Counted from the stretch's first letter, positions 1-7,057 are shown. The stretch is DNA of 12,048 nt from REEB509 sp049314555 (GCA_049314555.1 JBMOEW010000057.1:1-12048), one strand, 5' to 3'. Notes: generated by a model not told the origin, from the letters alone. Numbers and translations are program-made.

Positions 1-1
1 G

Positions 2-646
2 CGGGAACAGTTCAACGCCCTGCCCGTCGCTCTCAACCGCGGGCGCATTGGCCAAAGCAAGGCCGCCTTCGACATGGTGGCCGGCGACGAGCGCCTGTTT
101 GAATACACCCTCGACATGCGCTCGGCCCAAGATCGCAGCGAGGCACTTGTCCGGTTTCAGGCCCTGATCAGCCAATTGCGTAACCGCTATCAGGCGGTGG
201 TCATCGACGTGAACCCCTGCGCCACCTTCTTGACCCGTTGCGCCATCAGCGCCGCTGATCATATCGTGGCCCCCGTGCGTCCTGAAAAATACTCCCTGAC
301 CGGCCTCAACATGCTCGAACATGTCGTGCGCGAAATTCGCTGCCGCAGCTTGCGGCCAGACGAATTCTCGGTACTGCTCAACGGCGTGGGCGATCGCACC
401 CGGGCGCGGGTCCTGGGCGACGTGGATGCCATGACCCGCAGTGAAATTCAGGCCGCGCCGTTTTTTGGAAGCGCCCTTTTGCCCCACGCGATACCCTATT
501 CCGGGGCCCTGCGCGCCACCCCCGCCGATCGTTACGCCCCCAACCCGATCAACGTCACAGCCCTGATGCGCGAGCGCCAACGCGACGTGAAAGACAGCCT
601 CACCGCTGCCGCTGCAGATATTCTGCGCCGCGCAGGCCTGCCATGA
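2..646 (+). CDS. ParA/MinD-family ATPase, 5'-truncated by window edge
   Basis: The reading frame is open from base 2 to the TGA at 644-646 (214 visible residues), so the gene begins upstream of the window; the ATG at 74 is internal, because coding-like sequence (REQFNALPVALNRGR...) runs into it. The visible part matches the C-terminal two thirds of ParA-type P-loop ATPases. It has a Walker B-like strand (QAVVIDVNP) followed by the family pattern of a loop, an alanine-rich helix (AISAADHIVAPVRPEKYSLTG) and a hydrophobic strand (FSVLLNGVGD). Such proteins bind ATP and DNA and position plasmids, chromosomes or protein clusters. The Walker A lysine motif would lie outside the window and cannot be checked. 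The stop overlaps the start of the next gene (ATGA), which suggests translational coupling. Which cargo it moves (plasmid partition or another) cannot be told from here. Family call is fairly sure, exact role is not. Confidence 0.8.
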   Translation, partial: REQFNALPVALNRGRIGQSKAAFDMVAGDERLFEYTLDMRSAQDRSEALVRFQALISQLRNRYQAVVIDVNPCATFLTRCAISAADHIVAPVRPEKYSLTGLNMLEHVVREIRCRSLRPDEFSVLLNGVGDRTRARVLGDVDAMTRSEIQAAPFFGSALLPHAIPYSGALRATPADRYAPNPINVTALMRERQRDVKDSLTAAAADILRRAGLP

Positions 647-1056
647 GCGCCGCCCGCCGCACCGGGGCCCGCCTCATGGCGCAGCTCGCCCACACCTATA
701 CCCGCAAGGAGCTGGCCGCTTTGTTCGCCCTGGTGCGCGCCTATGATGATGAGGAGCTCTTGGCGGCGGTCGAACCAACCAAGTCAGCCCCCAAATCCGC
801 GCAAGACACTTTGCTTCAGGACGTGCGCACGATCTTGCATCCGATCCTTGCCCGCTCAGCTGAAAAGGCCGATCTACTGATCGAACACATGACAACAGCC
901 GAAGGCGCAAGCCCCACCCACCCGATCCCCAAAGGCATCGCCCACGCCCTGCGCACGCTTCGGAAATCCTTCAGCGACGAGGAAATCCGGGCCGGTGCGC
1001 GCGGCCTGATTGCCAAGCTAGCGCGCAGCCATTCTTCCCGCGAAACGGTCGTTTGA
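643..1056 (+). CDS. Small hypothetical protein coupled to ParA-like gene
   Basis: 137 residues starting at the ATG that overlaps the stop of the ParA-like gene by four bases (ATGA). A GCAGG stretch inside the upstream gene, ending about 6 bases before the ATG, may serve as ribosome site. I do not recognise the family. The protein is helical in character, with no signal peptide or membrane segment. A basic start (MSAARRTGARLM) is followed by TYTRKELAALFALVRAYDDEELLAAV, a linker rich in P, S and K, and a C-terminal helical part (IRAGARGLIAKLARS) ending in a basic tail. The position is that of a ParB-like or other ParA partner, and small helical basic proteins often regulate ParA ATPases, but no ParB nuclease/CTPase or HTH motif is visible. 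The partner role is inferred from position alone. Confidence 0.7.
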   Translation: MSAARRTGARLMAQLAHTYTRKELAALFALVRAYDDEELLAAVEPTKSAPKSAQDTLLQDVRTILHPILARSAEKADLLIEHMTTAEGASPTHPIPKGIAHALRTLRKSFSDEEIRAGARGLIAKLARSHSSRETVV

Positions 1057-1109
1057 GGCCGCGAGGTGCGCAAGAACAGAGCAAAGCACAAGACAGCCTC
1101 CCTCGATCC

Positions 1110-1119
1110 GTCCTAGGAC
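1110..1119. promoter_or_regulatory. 10-bp perfect palindrome upstream of transporter
   Basis: GTCCTAGGAC reads the same on both strands. It lies in the 189-base gap between the small ParA-linked gene and the transporter, about 130 bases before the transporter start. It could be a dimeric repressor site; no regulator is assigned. Confidence 0.25.
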
Positions 1120-1176
1120 TAACGCTGAAACCAACGACACGGGCTCAAGGTCGCCACGGGTCACCAAAGCGGGGAG

Positions 1177-1194
1177 GACGCCAAACTTGGCGTC
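1177..1194. promoter_or_regulatory. Inverted repeat GACGCCAA-AC-TTGGCGTC, candidate operator
   Basis: Two perfect 8-base arms are separated by two bases, ending 51 bases before the transporter ATG. The spacing is too tight for a good RNA hairpin and typical of a DNA operator for a dimeric regulator. No Rho-independent terminator with a T run was seen in this gap. Confidence 0.4.
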
Positions 1195-1245
1195 AGTCAT
1201 GACCATGCGAACCACAAGCGCAAACCAGCGCACAGGCGCACACCC

Positions 1246-2583
1246 ATGACCCGCACCCGCCTGCCACGCCAAACCTTGATCGCCTATGCCCTGCCGTGGT
1301 TTGCGGTTCAGGTGGTCCAGCTGCCGTTGGTCAATTTCGTTCCCGGCTATTATTCAAGCGACCTTGGCATGCCCCTTTTGACGATCAGCTGGGTGATGCT
1401 GGCCACGCGCTTTGTCGACATTTTCACAGACCCCCTGATCGGCTGGCTCAGCGACCGCACCAAAACACCGATTGGCCGCCGCCGGCCCTGGGTTTTGCTG
1501 GGGGCGCCAATTTTGATTGCCGGTGGCTGGCTGATGTTCAACCCGCCAGACCGCCCAGACGCCCTTTATCTGTTTATGGCCGTCACCGTTGGATATCTGG
1601 GCTTCACGTTGATCCAGATCCCTTATGTGTCTTGGGGCGCAGAACTCAGCCCAGACTATGACGAGCGCAATGCCATCGTTGGCTGGCGCGAAGGGGTGGG
1701 GGTGTTTGGCACCCTCACGGCCGTATCGGCCCCGCTGATCGCGATGGCCTTGGGCTATCCAGGCTTGGGGCCAGCGATGTTTGCCATCGCCGTTGGCCTG
1801 ACCATCGTGCTGCCCCTCTTGTTGATCCCGGCCATGACGCTGGTGCCAGAACCAGCCCATCCGCCCCACGCCGGGCCGCCCCTCACATTCCGCACAGGCC
1901 TTGCAGCCCTTCACGCCAACAAGCCCTTCGCGGCCTTCATCGTGGCCTGCTTTGTGTTGTTCATCGGCGTGGCCCCCGGCGGCGCGGTGGGCTATTTGAT
2001 GATGAAGCACACCTTCGATGCTGAAGCCCTCTATCCGATCCTCGTGTTCAGCGAGTTCGTGGCCATGCTGATCAGCGTGCCGGTGTGGGCGTGGGCGGCG
2101 TCGCGCATTGGCAAGCACAGGGCGATGGCACTGGCGCTGGTGTGGATGGTGATCTTCACCGCGGGCGTGCCACTTCTGGGGCTTCAAGACCCGCTGCTTG
2201 CCGTGATCTCGAATGCTGTGCGGGGCTTAGGGTTTGGCGCGGTGTTCGTGATCCCGTATTCTCTTCTGGCCGACGTGATCGATCAAGACACCCTCAAAAC
2301 CGGCCGCGCCCGCTCGGGCCTTTATATCGCCCTTGCGGGTATGGCGCTGAAATTCTCCCTGATGTTTGGCGTGTTCATCGCCACCGCCTTCCCAACCCTG
2401 TTTGGCTTTGAACCCTCGCGGCCCCAGAATACGCCCCTCGGAGAATTCTCCGTGGCGATCAGCTATGCCTGGGTCTCGTGCGTGTTTTGGCTGGCAGCGG
2501 CCTGGCTGTTTTGGAAATTCCCCCTGTCCCGCGCGCAACAGGAAGAAACCCGCCAAGCCTTGGAGGCGCGCGCGGCGGGCTAA
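1246..2583 (+). CDS. GPH-family (MelB-like, MFS_2) cation symporter
   Basis: 445 residues with about twelve hydrophobic segments, the usual length for glycoside-pentoside-hexuronide:cation symporters. The inner-membrane carrier would couple Na+ or H+ entry to uptake of a sugar or related solute. Family signatures are visible: the TM2-loop motif RFVDIFTDPLIGWLSDRT (about residues 55-72, with D58, D62 and D70) followed by the basic PIGRRRPW; IPYVSWGAELSPDYDERN in the mid-N half; and YSLLADVIDQD then TGRARSGLYIA in the C-terminal half. The ATG at 1246 has only a weak upstream purine stretch. The gene is preceded by two palindromes and faces the P450 gene, with three bases between the two stop codons. 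It stands alone on its strand, so it is probably its own transcript. The substrate cannot be read from the sequence; several alphaproteobacterial members of this family are unassigned. Confidence 0.88.
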   Translation: MTRTRLPRQTLIAYALPWFAVQVVQLPLVNFVPGYYSSDLGMPLLTISWVMLATRFVDIFTDPLIGWLSDRTKTPIGRRRPWVLLGAPILIAGGWLMFNPPDRPDALYLFMAVTVGYLGFTLIQIPYVSWGAELSPDYDERNAIVGWREGVGVFGTLTAVSAPLIAMALGYPGLGPAMFAIAVGLTIVLPLLLIPAMTLVPEPAHPPHAGPPLTFRTGLAALHANKPFAAFIVACFVLFIGVAPGGAVGYLMMKHTFDAEALYPILVFSEFVAMLISVPVWAWAASRIGKHRAMALALVWMVIFTAGVPLLGLQDPLLAVISNAVRGLGFGAVFVIPYSLLADVIDQDTLKTGRARSGLYIALAGMALKFSLMFGVFIATAFPTLFGFEPSRPQNTPLGEFSVAISYAWVSCVFWLAAAWLFWKFPLSRAQQEETRQALEARAAG

Positions 2584-2586
2584 GGC

Positions 2587-3873
2587 TCAACGCATCTTGT
2601 AGCGCAGCGGCAAGGTTTTCAGACCACTGACAAAATTGGCACGAGTGTTGCGCGGCGCTCCCGCAAGCTCCACCTCGTGCAGGCGCGGCAGCAGTTCTTC
2701 AAACAGGGCCCGGATTTCCATCCGCGCCAGGTGCATGCCCAGGCACAGGTGCGCGCCGTAGCCAAACGCGATCTGCTTGTTGGGCGACCGGTCCACCTTG
2801 AACGCAAACGGATCCTCAAACACGCTCTCGTCGCGGTTGCCAGACCAATAAAACAAGCACAACCCGTCGTCCTTGCTGATCCGTTGCCCCCCCACCATCG
2901 CGTCTTCGGTGGCAGTCCGCATGAAGTGTTTCACCGGCGTCACCCAGCGGATCATTTCTTCCACCGCCCCAGGCAGCAGGCTCATGTCTGCCTTCAGCTT
3001 GGCCATCTGATCGGGGTTTTTGATCAGCTGCAAAAGCCCACCGGCCGCGGTGGAGCTGGTGGTGTCGTGGCCAGCGGTCGCAACGATGATATAATAGCTC
3101 ATCGCTTCGAGGTGTCCGATAGGGGCCCCGTCAATCTGCCCGTTGGCGATGATCGTGGCCAGATCGTCCTTGGGATGGGCGCGCCGGTCCTGGGTCAGGG
3201 CCCCGAAATAAGCAAACAACTCCTGCGCCGTTGCCATCAGGTCCACGCTGCTGACGTTTTCATCTTGATGCTGACGATCGGTAGACGCCACAACATCGGG
3301 ATCCTGCGGACCGAAAATCTCCTGCGTCATTTTCAGCATGAACGCTTCGTCAGACTCTGGAACCCCCAGGATTTCCATGATCACCCGCAGCGGATACCAA
3401 AGCGCCACCTCCTGCACGAAGTCGCACGCCCCGCCCAACGCCGCCATCCGATCGACATGGGTTTTGGCAATCCCCGCGATCCGCGCTTCGAGTTTCTTCA
3501 AACTGGCCGGCATGAAGTAGGGCTGGGTCAAGGCCCGCAGCTTCATGTGTATCGGCTCATCCAGATCCACCAACGTGCGAAACAAATGCGTGTCGCCGGT
3601 GACCGAGTGCACCCACGCCTCCGCTTGGGTGGTGGCGAGGTAGGTGCGCTTGGAATTCACAAACAGCGCGTTTTGGCGTTCCACCTCAAGAATGTCGGCG
3701 TGCCGCGTGATCGCCCAAAACGGGCGCATGTTTTTAGGCGACACAAACCGCACCGGGTCATCGCGCCTCAACATCGCATAAAGCGCGTGCAAGTCGTGTT
3801 CTTCGGCATAAAGGTCAGGATCCACCAGCGCGTCATCCAGTCGCTGTGTGCCCCCGTTTCCCACGGTTTTCAT
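2587..3873 (-). CDS. Cytochrome P450, CYP108 (P450terp)-like
   Basis: A soluble bacterial P450 of 428 residues, which would insert one oxygen atom from O2 using electrons from a ferredoxin/reductase pair not encoded here. Hallmarks: I-helix oxygen-activation motif AGHDTT (residues 267-272), K-helix ExxR as E306-M-I-R309, and the heme loop FGYGAHLCLG with thiolate ligand C377. The heme loop and C-terminus (HLARMEIRALFEELLPRL, then FVSGLKTLPLRY) resemble CYP108, whose founder hydroxylates alpha-terpineol; the assignment is by memory of the family, and the substrate here is unknown. The start is placed at 3873 because a strong AGGAGG-type site lies about 7 bases upstream. A longer version from the ATG at 3894 would translate that site. 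The gene is last in a five-gene minus-strand series and converges on the transporter. Confidence 0.93.
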   Translation of the reverse strand: MKTVGNGGTQRLDDALVDPDLYAEEHDLHALYAMLRRDDPVRFVSPKNMRPFWAITRHADILEVERQNALFVNSKRTYLATTQAEAWVHSVTGDTHLFRTLVDLDEPIHMKLRALTQPYFMPASLKKLEARIAGIAKTHVDRMAALGGACDFVQEVALWYPLRVIMEILGVPESDEAFMLKMTQEIFGPQDPDVVASTDRQHQDENVSSVDLMATAQELFAYFGALTQDRRAHPKDDLATIIANGQIDGAPIGHLEAMSYYIIVATAGHDTTSSTAAGGLLQLIKNPDQMAKLKADMSLLPGAVEEMIRWVTPVKHFMRTATEDAMVGGQRISKDDGLCLFYWSGNRDESVFEDPFAFKVDRSPNKQIAFGYGAHLCLGMHLARMEIRALFEELLPRLHEVELAGAPRNTRANFVSGLKTLPLRYKMR

Positions 3874-3938
3874 GCGCCCCCCTCCTGATTGCAAAACCGA
3901 TAGCGCCTTAGAGGTAGCGACACCGGGCCAATTGACCA

Positions 3939-3956
3939 GGACAGTCGGCAGTGTCC
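3939..3956. promoter_or_regulatory. Inverted repeat GGACA-N8-TGTCC before the P450
   Basis: Five-base arms around an eight-base centre lie in the 85-base gap between the membrane-protein stop and the P450 start, 65 bases upstream of the P450 ATG. On the minus strand a TTGGAC word overlaps it and could act as a -35 element, but no convincing -10 was found. This is a weak operator or promoter candidate. Confidence 0.2.
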
Positions 3957-3958
3957 AA

Positions 3959-4645
3959 TCATCGCGCCAATTGGCGACGGATCTCTAACAGCGGCGAGCT
4001 TGTAAAAAGCCCCAGCAACCCCCCGCCCAAGAGCCCAACGCCTGCCCCCGCAAGCGCCGACATGCCGATCCCTTCCACCAGCGTCAAAAGCGGCCAGGCA
4101 AGGGTGGCCACGGCCACAACAGCCGTCCACCCAAGCGCGCAGCCAACGATCCACGGCAGCGGCCGCGCGCCGAGCCTGGATAAGGCGATGGCCTGGCTCG
4201 CGCCCACCAGCGCCCCACACAGCGCCCCAACACAGAGCATCAGCCCAACCGTCGCCCAGCCGTCGCCGAACGCCAGCCGTGCCCCGTGCAGGATCGTGAA
4301 CGCCGTCGTTGCCGCCGCCATCGTCGCCAGGCAAAACGGCCAAAAGCCAAGCTCAACACCGATGCGCCGCAGCGCGACCCATTGAAAGCTGGCCAGCACA
4401 AAGCCCTCAAATGCCCCCGCAAACGCCAGCCAAATCAACGCCTCTGGCCCGCCCTGCGCGTGCCCGAGCGCCGCAGCCACCGCAGCCGACGCCTCAAGCC
4501 CACCTGCTTCCCCCACCGCGCAGCAGCTCAGCCACACCAAAACAGGCGTGCGCAAAGCGTCGCTGGGGGGAGGCAGCCTTGTCACCGGAGGGCAGGGTCC
4601 TGTCGGCCGAATGACCGCAGGTTGGACTGTGGGGCAGTGAGGCAT
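3959..4645 (-). CDS. Integral membrane protein with internal repeats, unknown function
   Basis: 228 residues, strongly hydrophobic after about residue 68, with roughly five or six membrane segments rich in Gly and Ala. Two stretches look like copies of one unit: GAFEGFVLASFQWVALRRIG (residues 77-96) and GALCGALVGASQAIALSRLG (residues 140-159). Each is followed by a hydrophobic segment with Trp, and Q88 and Q151 fall at matching positions. A third Gly-rich run (AGAGVGLLGGGLLG) lies near the end. Many bacterial membrane proteins with G-x3-G and Q-W-x-x-L-R repeats of this type are annotated only as hypothetical. The start is uncertain: the ATG at 4645 has an AGGGG-like stretch about 10 bases upstream, but the first 30 residues are Pro-rich and not membrane-like, so the GTG at 4585 is a real alternative. 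The gene sits between the DUF4345-like and P450 genes on the same strand. Confidence 0.65.
   Translation of the reverse strand: MPHCPTVQPAVIRPTGPCPPVTRLPPPSDALRTPVLVWLSCCAVGEAGGLEASAAVAAALGHAQGGPEALIWLAFAGAFEGFVLASFQWVALRRIGVELGFWPFCLATMAAATTAFTILHGARLAFGDGWATVGLMLCVGALCGALVGASQAIALSRLGARPLPWIVGCALGWTAVVAVATLAWPLLTLVEGIGMSALAGAGVGLLGGGLLGLFTSSPLLEIRRQLAR
3965..3976. promoter_or_regulatory. 12-bp perfect palindrome CGCCAATTGGCG
   Basis: The palindrome overlaps the last codons of the membrane-protein gene, about 90 bases upstream of the P450 start. A partial copy (GCCAATTG, 3927-3934) lies closer to the P450. The half-site CGCCAA/TTGGCG is the same as in the inverted repeat before the transporter, though that copy has two extra central bases. 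Being at the end of a coding region, it may be chance. Confidence 0.25.
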
Positions 4646-4682
4646 CAGGCACCACCCCTAAAGCGTCAGTTGTCGCGATTGT

Positions 4683-4700
4683 GACCGCTGACAGGCGGTC
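4683..4700 (-). repeat. Intergenic hairpin between DUF4345-like and membrane-protein genes
   Basis: GACCGC and GCGGTC form a perfect six-base stem with a six-base loop, starting 11 bases after the DUF4345-like stop. There is no T run after it on the minus strand, so it is more likely a processing or mRNA-stability hairpin than a terminator. Confidence 0.3.
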
Positions 4701-4710
4701 GTGTGTTCAA

Positions 4711-5142
4711 CTAGGCAAAGACGGGAAAGATCAGCGGTGCCAAGACCATCGCCCCAAGCACGATCTCAAACCCCACAGACGCCCAGTTGAACCCAAGGCC
4801 GGAGCGGTCCGCGAAGATGGACACCAATCGCCCCACCGCCGTGCCCCACCAGATCAGCCCGCACGTGGCCAGTACCCCGACCCCAGCTACGCTCAAGAAT
4901 CCATCGACCGCGATCGGCAGATCGAGCGGCCCATTCACGATCGTCGCCAGCCCCAATGCGTGGGTGAAGAAAAACAATCCGCCATAGGTGCCGCGGAACT
5001 CCCCCGCACCGCCAAGCCGATTTGGATCATCGCGCAACCGCACCAACCAACCAGCCCACCGCGGATCAAATAGCGCCCGCAGCCCCATGGCCGCCCCAAT
5101 CGAACAGCCGATCGCACCGATCACGCCTGCAACGTCCATCAT
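4711..5142 (-). CDS. DUF4345-like small membrane protein
   Basis: 143 residues with about four hydrophobic helices. The conserved-looking stretch GEFRGTYGGLFFFTHALGL (residues 47-65), with R50 at the start of the second helix, and the later GRLVSIFADRSGLGF (residues 104-118) match what I remember of the DUF4345 family, a group of four-helix inner-membrane proteins with no proven biochemical role. The start is supported by a GGGAGG site five bases before the ATG at 5142; a second ATG follows at once (5139). It lies 43 bases after the SRPBCC gene on the same strand, so the two are probably co-transcribed, with a hairpin overlapping the SRPBCC stop between them. Nothing in the sequence links it to a substrate. 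Confidence 0.7.
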   Translation of the reverse strand: MMDVAGVIGAIGCSIGAAMGLRALFDPRWAGWLVRLRDDPNRLGGAGEFRGTYGGLFFFTHALGLATIVNGPLDLPIAVDGFLSVAGVGVLATCGLIWWGTAVGRLVSIFADRSGLGFNWASVGFEIVLGAMVLAPLIFPVFA

Positions 5143-5166
5143 CTATGCCTCCCGCCAACCGCAGCG

Positions 5167-5190
5167 CTTGAAAGGGGATAGCCCTTCAAG
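5167..5190 (-). repeat. Hairpin over the SRPBCC stop codon
   Basis: CTTGAAAGGG (5167-5176) pairs with CCCTTCAAG (5182-5190), giving nine pairs with one bulged A and a five-base loop. It includes the TGA of the SRPBCC gene (5186-5188). No T run follows on the minus strand. It could attenuate transcription or protect mRNA ends between SRPBCC and the DUF4345-like gene. An overlapping palindrome AGGGGGCCCCT lies at 5189-5199. Confidence 0.4.
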
Positions 5191-5743
5191 GGGGCCCCTC
5201 CAACCCCTGCCCCGCAAACGCCGCGTACCGCGCCATCGCCTGCCCCAAAACCATATCAACCGGCCCAGCGATCGCGCCCATGCCGCCGGGTTCATACCCG
5301 CTCACCACATACCGCAACGTCACACGTGTGCCAGCACCTGCCTCCGCTACGGAAAAGCTGACCGTCATGGCACCACTGGCCCCCATCGCCTGTAGCGGTC
5401 CAAGCCCGCCCACCATCCGGATCGCGCCCCCATCCGGCGCGATATACACGATCCGCAGGTGTTCAACCCCGCCCCCCCCAGGCAACCGCTCGCACCAGCA
5501 GGCCCCAACCTCCGGCGTGAAGCTCAGATAGCTCGCGTCCCCCGAATAGGTGTGCGCCGGGTCCCACCACAGCGGTAGCGCCGTGAACGCATTGAACGCC
5601 TCCGGCACCGTGGCGTCCACAGACACCACCTGCTCGACCGTGAAGCCATTGGCCGCCTGGTCGAGCACCTCTGCCAACGCCGCCGGTGCCCACACCAAGC
5701 CTATACCAAAGGCAGCCGGCACCAAGAGATAACGCAGGCTCAT
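5186..5743 (-). CDS. Secreted SRPBCC-superfamily (START/polyketide-cyclase-like) protein
   Basis: 185 residues. A clear signal peptide, basic then hydrophobic and ending AALA before EVLDQ (cleavage about residue 24/25), sends it to the periplasm. The mature part follows the SRPBCC pattern: a first strand with TVEQVVSVDATVPEAFNAFT, then WWDPAHTYSGDASYLSF, then GACWCERLPGGGGVEHLRIVYIAPD, and a C-terminal helix. SRPBCC folds form a deep hydrophobic pocket, so binding of a lipid-like ligand is plausible; no catalytic residues can be named. C82 and C84 form a CxC pair that could be disulphide-bonded outside the cytoplasm. The ATG at 5743 is preferred over the TTG six bases upstream because it starts the natural signal peptide; the ribosome site is weak (GGGCC). 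Only 18 bases separate it from the acyl-CoA dehydrogenase stop, so the two are very likely one transcript. Confidence 0.8.
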   Translation of the reverse strand: MSLRYLLVPAAFGIGLVWAPAALAEVLDQAANGFTVEQVVSVDATVPEAFNAFTALPLWWDPAHTYSGDASYLSFTPEVGACWCERLPGGGGVEHLRIVYIAPDGGAIRMVGGLGPLQAMGASGAMTVSFSVAEAGAGTRVTLRYVVSGYEPGGMGAIAGPVDMVLGQAMARYAAFAGQGLEGPP

Positions 5744-5761
5744 TGGCAAGGCCCGGTAGGC

Positions 5762-7057
5762 TTAGCGGCTTCCCGGCACATGCAGCTTACCCTCGGCTTC
5801 CGCCTGTGCCCGCGCGGCATCGCCCGCGTGCTTGCCAAACTCCATCCGGGCGATGGTGCGCGCATGCACTTCGTCCGGCCCGTCCGCCAGGCGCAGCGTG
5901 CGAATCTGGGAGTAGGCCTTCGCCAACCCAAAGTCCTGGCACACACCGCCCCCGCCATGCGCCTGGATCGCATCATCAATGATCGACAGCGCCATATTCG
6001 GTGCCTGCACCTTGATCATCGCGATTTCGGCCTTGGCGTGCTTGTTGCCAACGGTGTCCATCATATACGCCGCCTTGAGGCACAACAGGCGGGTCATTTC
6101 GATGTCGATCCGCGCCCGCGCGATCCGCTCTTCCCACACGCTGTGGTCAGCCACGGTCTTGCCAAACGCCACCCGTGACAAAAGCCGCTTGCACATTTTC
6201 TCAAGCGCCACTTCCGCAGCCCCGATCGTGCGCATGCAGTGGTGGATCCGCCCCGGCCCAAGCCGCCCCTGGGCGATCTCAAAGCCGCGCCCTTCGCCCA
6301 GCAACAGGTTTTCCACCGGCACCCGCACATTTTCCAGCACCACTTCAAAGTGGCCATGCGGGGCATCGTCGTAGCCAAACACGTGCAGCGCCCGCACCTT
6401 GGTGATCCCCGGCGTGTCGAGGGGCACCAGGATCTGGCTTTGCTGGGTGTAAGTTTTCGCGCCGGGGTCTGTTTTGCCCATCACGATCGCCACTTTGCAG
6501 CGCGGATCGCCAACCCCGGAAGACCACCACTTGCGCCCGTTGATGATGTAATGATCGCCGTCGCGCTTGATCTGGGTTTGGATGTTTGTGGCGTCGGAAG
6601 AGGCCACCGCCGGCTCCGTCATCAAGAACGCAGACCGGATCTCCCCGTTCATCAGCGGCCGCAGCCACTGCTCCTTTTGCGCAAGCGTCCCATAGCGCAT
6701 CAGCACTTCCATGTTGCCGGTATCGGGTGCCGAACAGTTGAACACTTCAGACGCAAACCCAACCCGCCCAAGCACTTCCGCGATCGCAGAGTAGGTGACA
6801 TTCGACAACAGCGGGCCTTCAAACTCGAACGTGTCCTCCACGTGGTGATGCCCCCCCGAAGGCGGCATGAACATGTTCCACAGGCCAGCCGCCTTGGCTT
6901 TCTTCTTCAAGTCCTCAACGATCGGGATCACCTTCCAGCGATCGCCTTCAGCGTCCTGCTTTTCATAAATCGGTATGGCCGGAACAATGTGCTCGTCCAT
7001 GAAGCGCTGGACCCGATCGACCCACATTTGCGTTTCTTCGGTGTGATCGAAATTCAT
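5762..7057 (-). CDS. Acyl-CoA dehydrogenase, ACAD10/11-like
   Basis: 431 residues, a full-length FAD-dependent acyl-CoA dehydrogenase that would introduce an alpha-beta double bond into an acyl-CoA and pass electrons to ETF. Domains in order: N-terminal helices (1-125), middle beta domain with the flavin/substrate signature AFLMTEPAVASSDATNIQ (143-160) and IINGRKWWSSG (171-181), and C-terminal helices with RVAFGK (295-300), IQAHGGGGVCQDFGLAKAY (364-382) and LRLADGPDEVH (388-398). The MTEP...ATNI form and the ADGPDEVH ending are typical of the ACAD10/11 branch. In that ending D392 occupies the place of the catalytic Glu of medium-chain dehydrogenases. A GGAGGA site 10 bases before the ATG at 7057 supports the start. 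It is first in the minus-strand cluster and divergent from the CRP-type regulator, which may control it. Substrate unknown. Confidence 0.93.
   Translation of the reverse strand: MNFDHTEETQMWVDRVQRFMDEHIVPAIPIYEKQDAEGDRWKVIPIVEDLKKKAKAAGLWNMFMPPSGGHHHVEDTFEFEGPLLSNVTYSAIAEVLGRVGFASEVFNCSAPDTGNMEVLMRYGTLAQKEQWLRPLMNGEIRSAFLMTEPAVASSDATNIQTQIKRDGDHYIINGRKWWSSGVGDPRCKVAIVMGKTDPGAKTYTQQSQILVPLDTPGITKVRALHVFGYDDAPHGHFEVVLENVRVPVENLLLGEGRGFEIAQGRLGPGRIHHCMRTIGAAEVALEKMCKRLLSRVAFGKTVADHSVWEERIARARIDIEMTRLLCLKAAYMMDTVGNKHAKAEIAMIKVQAPNMALSIIDDAIQAHGGGGVCQDFGLAKAYSQIRTLRLADGPDEVHARTIARMEFGKHAGDAARAQAEAEGKLHVPGSR

Noticed and set aside
1354..2187. A 277-codon minus-strand frame inside the transporter gene
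   Set aside because: It is a shadow of the transporter, with a His-rich non-protein-like translation.
2677..3888. A 403-codon open frame on the plus strand, antisense to the P450
   Set aside because: It is the mirror of a clear P450 gene in GC-rich DNA; its translation is His/Arg/Gln-rich with no family motif.
3892..3894. Longer P450 start at the ATG at 3894
   Set aside because: The extra residues MQSGGGR would be encoded by the ribosome site itself, which serves the ATG at 3873.
3951..4385. Plus-strand frame opposite the internally repeated membrane protein
   Set aside because: The minus strand gives coherent membrane helices and internal repeats; the plus frame is Pro/Ser/Ala-rich noise.
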